DNA of 38,960 nt, from NCBI GenBank assembly GCA_934339365.1, contig CAKRHW010000019.1, forward strand, positions 1 through 38,960. The letters are read 5' to 3'. Each line of letters opens with the position of its first letter. The first letter of the stretch is position 1. Shown in pieces: positions 33,855 to 38,960 of the stretch. The notes beneath the pieces are model-generated. The model ran no database searches, was not told where the DNA came from, and worked only from the letters and a program-made list of their open reading frames with translations. This DNA is from an uncultured Lachnospiraceae bacterium (GTDB lineage: Bacteria; Bacillota; Clostridia; Lachnospirales; Lachnospiraceae). The position numbers were made by a program, and so were the translations under genes.

Positions 33855-34811
33855 CTAATATATTTCTTTTACTTTGATGTAAATCGTCTTGTTTGTTCCA
33901 TCATCCCATGGACAAATACATTTCATCCACTGACTTGAATATACATTTACAACTTTTACAGTATCATTCGTATATACCTGACCAACTTTCTTTCCTGAAA
34001 CTGCAGAATACGCATTTATTTTTTTGGTTGCCTTAAACTTTATTTCAGACATCTTAACATAAATTGTCTTAGTCTTCCCATTTTCCCATGGGCAAGTACA
34101 CTTTATCCATCCAAGTGTTGGATACACATTCTTTACGGTTACTACATCATTAACATATACCTGACCGACTTTCTTTCCTGAAATCCCATCATATGCATTC
34201 ATACGTACCGCTGCTTTCATCTTGAAAGACGTTGCAAATGCTTTTTTATCTGTAGTTTTTTCAGGATTAGGTTCAGGAGCAGGAAGTGTCTTAGGTCTAA
34301 GAACACCTAAAACATAATTATAATTATGTTTGCATTTTGTCATTGGATCATTATGACCGGAATTATTCTGATCATATGTATAAAAATAATTGGTATTTCC
34401 TTCTCCGGTAGCTATTGCAATATGACCGGCCGAACTATATGGATTATCCTTCCATACTACTACATCACCTTTTTTAGGTACAAAAGAAGGTGTATTCGCT
34501 ATTTTTTTAAAGTATTTACCAAGTCCTCTGCTTTCGAAGTTATACCAGTAATTCTTCGCTGTTCCATATCCATTAAGATAACTTCTCGGAATCTCTAAAA
34601 CTTTTGTTGCATAATCACAGAATAAATCCACGCATTGTACTCCGTACATTCCGTCAAAATCAATTCCTTTTCCAAGACTCTGTTGAACCCATGCATCATA
34701 ACTAATGTGTGCTGCCTGTGCCTCAATACTGTTAGTTACAGTTCCAACTGGTGCTGTCGTAAATACGGTTGTTGCTGCAATTCCTGCAAGCATGATTTTT
34801 TTTAATCTCAT
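33855..34811 (-). CDS. exported CHAP-domain peptidoglycan hydrolase with SH3-like repeats
   Basis: This 318-residue protein has a signal peptide (1-33), a CHAP amidase/endopeptidase domain (about 36-175) with catalytic Cys60 (GVQCVDLFCDY) and His130 (SSAGHIAIATG), and a Pro-rich joint (TLPAPEPNPEK). Two SH3-like wall-binding repeats follow (about 198-258 and 259-318), each with NAY, SGKKVGQVY, NDxV and CPW near its end. It cuts stem peptides or glycan-peptide bonds in the wall. The overall plan also occurs in phage endolysins, but the signal peptide argues for a cell autolysin. GGAG precedes the ATG. Confidence 0.88.
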   Translation of the reverse strand: MRLKKIMLAGIAATTVFTTAPVGTVTNSIEAQAAHISYDAWVQQSLGKGIDFDGMYGVQCVDLFCDYATKVLEIPRSYLNGYGTAKNYWYNFESRGLGKYFKKIANTPSFVPKKGDVVVWKDNPYSSAGHIAIATGEGNTNYFYTYDQNNSGHNDPMTKCKHNYNYVLGVLRPKTLPAPEPNPEKTTDKKAFATSFKMKAAVRMNAYDGISGKKVGQVYVNDVVTVKNVYPTLGWIKCTCPWENGKTKTIYVKMSEIKFKATKKINAYSAVSGKKVGQVYTNDTVKVVNVYSSQWMKCICPWDDGTNKTIYIKVKEIY

Positions 34812-34931
34812 CTCTCTCTCCTATATTTTCATTTTTTGTTGCAGGCCTTATTATATATTAGTATTGTATGTTTTACAATGTTCTTTCTCGTGTTTTCATC
34901 CATAAATTTCGACATTTTTCACAGTGTTTTG

Positions 34932-35386
34932 CTATTTAACTCTTATTTTTTTACTTGCTCCATTACTTCTAATCCATTTTTTATATGCAGTCTTCTTTTT
35001 AGCCGGCACTTTAAATACTGCCTTTGCAGGAATGTCCTTCCATGCCTTTTTTCCAATCTTCTTCGAATTCAACTTTTTAGAGTAGATAGTAACCAATTTC
35101 AAATTTTTACAATGATAAAAAACCTTTGCACCTATTTTAGATACATTTTTCCCTATTGAGACTTTCTTAATTTTCGTTTTCCTGGCACATGAGAAGAAGC
35201 AATTGATGTTACCTTATATTTAACGTGTTTATACTGAATGCTGTCTGGTACGGTAATCGTTTTTTTCTTTCCGATTATTCTGAAAAATTCTACTGTACAG
35301 GATCCTGTAATCCGATACTGTCCGTTATCCAAAGCTGCAGTTGTAATGACCGACTCCAATGTTGCACCACCAAAAGCATATATCAT
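34932..35386 (-). pseudogene. BspA-type leucine-rich-repeat fragment, frameshifted
   Basis: From 35386 a frame reads GGATLESVITTAALDNGQYRI, VPDSIQYKHVKYKVTSI and ends after RKLRKSQ. The natural continuation is in another frame from about 35165 down: KVSIGKNVSKIGAKVFYHCKNLKLVTIYSKKL, then AWKDIPAKAVFKVPAKKKTAYKKW, ending at 34932. It resembles the C-terminal tail of the broken phosphoesterase at 8921-11478. The fragment starts right after a terminator, has no promoter or ribosome site, and lacks an export signal, so it is dead. Confidence 0.75.
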
Positions 35387-35393
35387 CTTTAAA

Positions 35394-35420
35394 GAAAAAA
35401 GCAGTCTAAATCAGACTGCT
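35394..35420 (-). terminator. intrinsic terminator
   Basis: AGCAGTCT and AGACTGCT arms with a five-base loop, followed by six T on the minus strand. It ended a former transcript from the decayed region to its right. Confidence 0.8.
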
Positions 35421-35445
35421 CTAACAATAATTTTATATTCAAATC

Positions 35446-35671
35446 TCATTTTTCAACATAACCTCTTCCTTCTTTATCTCCCTTATCTTTTTCAATTCCA
35501 TATATCTCTCTAGCTATCATATCTAAAAAATTCCCTGGCCATCATCTCCGCCGTAGGCCGGTTGTATCCATTCTCCAGATACCCCTGCACAATTTTCTCG
35601 AATGAATCATTAACCATATTATCCATTCTGTTATCCTTCATCTCATCAATCCTTTCTGCCAGCTTCATCAT
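35446..35671 (-). pseudogene. small broken reading frame
   Basis: A frame from 35671 gives MMKLAERIDEMKDNRMDNMV and, after a helical stretch, MMAREFF, then stops at 35510. A T6 run (35525-35530) shifts the frame; with five T it would continue LDMIAREIYGIEKD and reach 35446. The composition is helical and charged. No family is recognised. A partial ancestor or a homopolymer miscall are both possible. Confidence 0.35.
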
Positions 35672-36093
35672 ACTTGCTTAAATCATGCTGCAATAATTGC
35701 ACCAATTCTAAAATTAAAATAATTATATCTTGAACATTTGTTTCCCTCAACTATCTTCATTCTATTATTTAACTCCTCGAAATCCATTCGTATATTTCCC
35801 CTTTACGCCGATTCATTCGCAATTCGCTAAAGAATGTATTTTGTATGTTCACCCTACTTATTCTAATGATTTTTTGAGTTTGCAGAATTTTTTGCTTACA
35901 TTTTGCTGACAAATCCTTATAATTTCTTCTCCACTTTCTGCATTTTATCCAGCAATGGAAATTAAATTTTCCATCTTAGACTAATTTTGAGCTAATTATA
36001 TTTATTAGTCCATGAAAAAGTCCTTATTTTTCGGTATTTTTCGGTAAGCACTTAGACTAAATCGTTTTTCTTTAGCTAAATTAGATCAAACAT
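35672..36093. other. AT-rich stretch without genes
   Basis: No coding frame, RNA gene or clear hairpin is seen. A ten-base tandem (TATTTTTCGG twice, near 36024-36043) is the only short repeat noticed. It looks like decayed intergenic DNA. Confidence 0.5.
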
Positions 36094-36947
36094 TTATTTT
36101 TTCAAATACCTTCTCTCAGCATGTCCAACGGCGTCAACATCCGCAATACCTTCTCGCTTCATGGACTGTTGCTTATCGTTCAAAACTGCTGACAATGATC
36201 ATGACAGAACCTCCTTCAACTCGCCAGCACTAGCTCTGCCCATTGTATCTAATGCATTGATTATTAATTGTTTGCACACATCATTTTTTTAACCTTTGTT
36301 TCTAACATACTCCGTCTGTTGTCCTACAATATTAGCAGCCTTATAAAAAACATAAATATTGGGATATCTTCCTTCTACCAATTTTTGTTTCTTTAACTGT
36401 GCAAAACTTTCTTTAGAAATAACTTCTTTCTTCTGTACTTTATTAAGCAAAAACACAGTTGATAAATCCCTGTCGGCGTTTGCATGTAACAGTCGCATGA
36501 CGCTTACTGCTTTTTTCCACTCCCGGACTGTTAGTCTATGATCGAGATTAGCAATTCTATTTATCTACCTTTTCAAATCATAAAGTCCAAAGGTACTATC
36601 AAGTTCTCTCTGAATGGTCTTAAAAAGAATTGTGAGACGAACTATTGTATTATCAAAAGCCGAAAAACGAGCTGTCCTTCGTTTTTGCTCATTATCTTTC
36701 TTAGAATCAGTTCGGAGTTGAGTACCCTCATTGAGTATCTGCTTAATATCTGGGATATACTCATGAGCACTTCTTTCTCAATGGCCATATAGGCATTTAC
36801 CAATCTTACCTACTCTCTTTCTGCACTGTCAGGGTACTTGGGTCTGTACTTGCAAAGAATAATACTTTTCCCTTTGTTTTTCTCCCTCAGTTCCTCCCGA
36901 AGCAATTCCTTGTGCAATCTTTCATCCAAACTCTCACCTTCTCTCAT
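36094..36947 (-). pseudogene. unrecognised multi-stop gene relic
   Basis: Reading from the ATG at 36947, the frame gives MREGESLDERLHKELLREEL, then KSIILCKYRPKYPDSAE, a TAG, and VRLVNAYMAIEKEV. After a shift it continues EYIPDIKQILNEGTQLRTD, FDNTIVRLTILFKTIQRELD, a TAG, HRLTVREWKKAVSVMRLLH and KVQKKEVISKESFAQLKK. A TAA and a TGA follow in the tail KNDVCKQLIINALDTMGRA. The sense is continuous enough to be one former gene of about 280 residues. The end recalls winged-helix tails of AlbA-type ATP-binding proteins, but this is not firm. Confidence 0.45.
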
Positions 36948-37039
36948 TGCCTCTTATTTGAAAATTAGCTTGTAATCGTCGATTTGACTGTTGACAATAA
37001 AAAAGCCCCATAATGCCACGATTAGCGGCACTACAAGGC

Positions 37040-37074
37040 AAAATAAAAGAGCCTCACACATTCGTAAGACTCTT
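37040..37074 (-). terminator. terminator after the CPCC gene
   Basis: AAGAGTCT and AGGCTCTT arms (one G-T pair) with a 12-base loop, followed by TTATTTT on the minus strand, 35 bases after the CPCC gene stop. Confidence 0.75.
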
Positions 37075-37108
37075 CTTGTTTGATTTTCAATATAGCTTAT
37101 GGAGCTAA

Positions 37109-37318
37109 TTATTCAATTCTCTGTCCCAAAGCATATGCAGCTCTCGCCTCGGTCAGATTCATTTTGTAATATCCTCGCAATTCTGGATTTCTCGTCAAGC
37201 CCGCATCATCTATCCATTTGCACACAGGGCAGAAGTCAAAAGAATCATATTCCTCAAATTCATGTTTTCCACATACAGGACACATATGTTTTTCGTTAGT
37301 CGTTTTCAATTCCTTCAT
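37109..37318 (-). CDS. CPCC-type cysteine-rich protein
   Basis: A small protein of 69 residues with two zinc-knuckle pairs: CPVCG (13-17) and FCPVCKW, in the order of the CPCC family (HEFEEYDSFDFCPVC). The tail GYYKMNLTEARAAYALGQ is also typical. Such proteins probably bind zinc; their role is unknown and they often sit near phage or toxin genes. The ATG at 37318 directly abuts GGAGG, too close for use, so a TTG three codons on (37309) may be the true start. It overlaps the end of the Nudix-nuclease relic and seems to have replaced its missing end. Confidence 0.7.
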   Translation of the reverse strand: MKELKTTNEKHMCPVCGKHEFEEYDSFDFCPVCKWIDDAGLTRNPELRGYYKMNLTEARAAYALGQRIE

Positions 37319-38012
37319 CCTCCAATATTTTTTGATAATATGCTTCTTTTGTAGTTATTCTATCTTTAACATATTCCTCTTAGTGCGTTTTACCATTCTG
37401 CCAGTGATTATTTAAGTGTTGTTTGCTCTTAAATCCCTTGACTTCCAATGAGTTTGAGCCTTTGGCGGATACTTCTTTTGATAGATTACTACCATTTCTC
37501 TGTTTTTTCAAGTCTTTCTTGTTACTGCCAGCTTTTTTCCCTAGCACATTTGGATTTCCACTGATAATTTCTCCATTCTCCCCAATGTTAACATGCTGAC
37601 CATTGATGGTTTTCCAATCATCAAAATTGTAATCCTCATTTATCAAATCATTTAGCTGTCTTAGAAAGTATTCAAGTGACAATTTAAATGGCAGGAATAA
37701 ATCCATACGGAGCACTTTTCCCACATTTTCAAACCTTGCGTCCTGCATTTCTGTATTGAAACATATTGGTTCTCCATAGTATTCCGTACATAGGAATACC
37801 TGTGATGGACAATACTGGTCTGGCATTCCGGATATGGTAGATACAGGAATGATATTAGCAATGTTAATCCCGAATTCTTCCCTTGTTTCCCTGATTGCAG
37901 CATCCTCTGGTGTTTCTCCCAGCTCAATGTGTCCTCCAGGTCCACAAACAAGCCCATTATCCTTTCTTGTACCAACCAGAATTTTCCCATCATTGACAAC
38001 GATTACACCAAA
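37296..38012 (-). pseudogene. phage-type Nudix plus nuclease-toxin relic
   Basis: The open frame begins at 38012, just after a TGA, without a usable start. It encodes a full Nudix box: GGHIELGETPEDAA followed by IRETREEFGI, fitting GX5EX7REUXEEXGU. Next is a fold continuation (PSQVFLCTEYYGEP), a linker (NIGENGEIISGN) and a tail SNSLEVKGFKSKQHLNNHW. The frame is cut by TAA at 37380 but continues EEYVKDRITTKEAYYQKILE to 37296. The tail looks like the beginning of phage-borne Barnase/EndoU/ColicinE5/RelE-like nuclease domains. Both ends are missing. It marks a former prophage or similar element. Confidence 0.65.
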
Positions 38013-38043
38013 TCAGCAATAATCATTACTCAACATGAAGAAA

Positions 38044-38077
38044 CAGAGATGCATTGGCCATTACCAATGCATCTCTG
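38044..38077. terminator. strong hairpin, probable terminator
   Basis: A perfect 14-bp stem (CAGAGATGCATTGG and its complement) with a CCATTA loop. It has only a short T-rich flank on the minus strand (TTTCTTC), so termination is likely but not certain. Confidence 0.6.
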
Positions 38078-38266
38078 CTAATTAAGGACTTTTTTTACAG
38101 CCCCTATATTTCGCACGCTTCGCGAGCTCAACATGGTTACGCTCCATAAAAAAGAAAGAGTGCCGTCGCAACGCCGCTCCTCCAAAAACACATCGTGTTT
38201 TGTGATTCTGCATTCCTTATATTCAGTTCTAACAATAATGTCAACACATTTTGCAAAAATAATCAT
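38078..38266 (-). CDS. doubtful small frame after the Abi-like gene
   Basis: A 62-codon frame whose ATG overlaps the stop of the Abi-family gene (ATGA). It reads MIIFAKCVDIIVRTEYKECR, HDVFLEERRCDGTLSF and then WSVTMLSSRSVRNIGAV. A T6 run at 38147-38152 separates this from another frame, MERNHVELAKRAKYRGCKKSP, which looks at least as protein-like. A promoter-like sequence lies within the frame. It may be a frameshifted relic or no gene at all. Confidence 0.25.
   Translation of the reverse strand: MIIFAKCVDIIVRTEYKECRITKHDVFLEERRCDGTLSFLWSVTMLSSRSVRNIGAVKKVLN
38216..38244 (-). promoter_or_regulatory. promoter-like sequence, minus strand
   Basis: TTGACA (38244-38239), a 17-base spacer and TATAAG (38221-38216). 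Just downstream are a hairpin (AAAACAC, GAT, GTGTTTT) and a GGAGGAG with no well-placed start codon. It may once have driven the Nudix relic or a short RNA. Confidence 0.5.
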
Positions 38267-38868
38267 CCAAATAAGTAATCAATAATACAATTAACAAATC
38301 GGTATGAACTACATATAAGTTCATTCTTCTTAAAGAAAGTGCTCTTTTCTGGTATTCTGTCCTTGAAAAGTGCTTTCAGTTCTATAATTCTATTTCTTTT
38401 TACCTTTTCCGAAACAACATCATCATAAACATAAAGCATGCATACAAATTCTAATATAGACCTACATGAAAGTTTTTTCTTCTTTTGATTTTGCTTTATT
38501 TCCGGGATTAAATTAACCATCCGATTTATATCTGCCGGTGCTCTAGATGTTCCAGAATTAAGATCAGCAATAATACAGTTGTTATGAGCACATCCATTTC
38601 TAAGACTCTTTACTAGGTTTATCATCTGCGTACTTATAGGCTGTGTTCCATACACCCCATAGTAATATCCATAAAAATGTATAAAATCTCCCGTAAATGG
38701 AGATACACTTGCCGCCTCTATTTTACCTACAATATATGGATTTGACGCCAAAAATGTATCAACAATAGTATATCCATCTTCTTTCGTATTCATTTGAAAA
38801 TTATAATCTCCATGCGATATTTCTGCAAGAAAAAGTTTTGTGGTACTAATCGCTAGTACTAGCTTCAT
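38263..38868 (-). CDS. Abi-family (AbiD/F, Abi_2) HEPN-like protein
   Basis: This 201-residue protein matches the second two-thirds of Abi_2-type abortive-infection proteins. The key block is SLRNGCAHNNCIIADL, where Arg90 and His95 make the HEPN RNase motif Rx4H. The following region, KKLSCRSILEFVCMLYVYDDVVSEKVK, and the end KNELICSSYRFVNCIIDYL are family-like helices. HEPN proteins cleave RNA on infection. Usual members have about 280-320 residues, so an N-terminal part may be missing; MKLVLAISTTKLFL does not look like the family start. AAGG precedes the ATG. Confidence 0.6.
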   Translation of the reverse strand: MKLVLAISTTKLFLAEISHGDYNFQMNTKEDGYTIVDTFLASNPYIVGKIEAASVSPFTGDFIHFYGYYYGVYGTQPISTQMINLVKSLRNGCAHNNCIIADLNSGTSRAPADINRMVNLIPEIKQNQKKKKLSCRSILEFVCMLYVYDDVVSEKVKRNRIIELKALFKDRIPEKSTFFKKNELICSSYRFVNCIIDYLFG

Positions 38869-38960
38869 TTACCTTTTTAACATAATTTGGTCTTAAGTCA
38901 ATATAGTGGACACCGAAAGTGCGACTTTTACGACGCACCATCTGCATGAACTGCATCCGG

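Noticed and set aside
36961..37040. Possible small RNA or attachment site between the multi-stop relic and the CPCC terminator
   Set aside because: Only a weak ATGCC/GGCA pairing is seen, with no promoter or conserved motif.
38846..38956. Short minus-strand frame at the right edge (MQFMQMVRRKSRTFGVHYID and on)
   Set aside because: Thirty-six codons, no ribosome site in view, overlaps the Abi-like start and meets the window edge; it cannot be judged.

Overview
The window is AT-rich DNA with Gram-positive features: strong GGAGG-type ribosome binding sites, TTGACA/TATAAT promoters, U-tract terminators and secreted proteins with Ig-like and leucine-rich surface domains. The gene set (Flavodoxin_4-type secreted flavodoxins, DUF4230 proteins, BspA-type repeats, a folE-que operon behind a preQ1-type leader) suggests a Clostridia member, most likely Lachnospiraceae. 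The genus cannot be named from the sequence.

Layout. 1-457 is non-coding and structured. 458-892 encodes a small HEXXH protein. 899-3433 (minus) holds an aldo/keto reductase and two predicted exported flavodoxins. 3473-8616 (minus) is a defence island: an AbiE-like toxin-antitoxin pair with its own promoter, preceded by a four-gene cluster of an AbiLi/RloA-type ATPase, RloB/AbiLii, a peptide-deformylase-like protein and an unknown protein. 8921-11478 is a broken exported phosphoesterase. 11812-17853 is mostly housekeeping: alpha/beta hydrolase, YgjP-like metalloprotein, EamA transporter, GNAT, SEC-C protein, rhomboid protease and two DUF4230 paralogues. 18108-20282 is a large exported protein with a CBM2-like end.

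20348-28222 (minus) carries a complete Wadjet (JetABCD) plasmid-defence operon with a good promoter, followed by a membrane protein frameshifted in an A9 tract and an exported protein. 28260-28823 is a collapsed feoA/feoB locus facing an AraC-type regulator. 29565-30392 is a membrane-protein gene split by TGA. 30472-33751 (minus) is a complete preQ1 operon (queD-queE-folE-queC-queF) behind a perfect sigma-A-type promoter, a preQ1-I-like aptamer and an intrinsic terminator.

33855-34811 is an exported CHAP hydrolase. From 34932 to the right edge the DNA is a graveyard: a leucine-rich-repeat fragment, an unrecognised multi-stop gene, and a phage-type Nudix-nuclease relic. It also holds a small CPCC zinc-binding protein and, at the edge, an Abi-family HEPN protein.

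The defence content (Wadjet, AbiE, AbiL/RloAB, Abi-HEPN) and the number of pseudogenes mark this as an accessory region interleaved with housekeeping genes. Several breaks lie in homopolymers, so assembly error must be excluded for those; the in-frame TGA, TAG and TAA breaks look like genuine decay. The least described item is the AbiL-type operon carrying a deformylase-like protein with an altered active-site motif, in which the rloB gene is bracketed by an 18-bp direct repeat.
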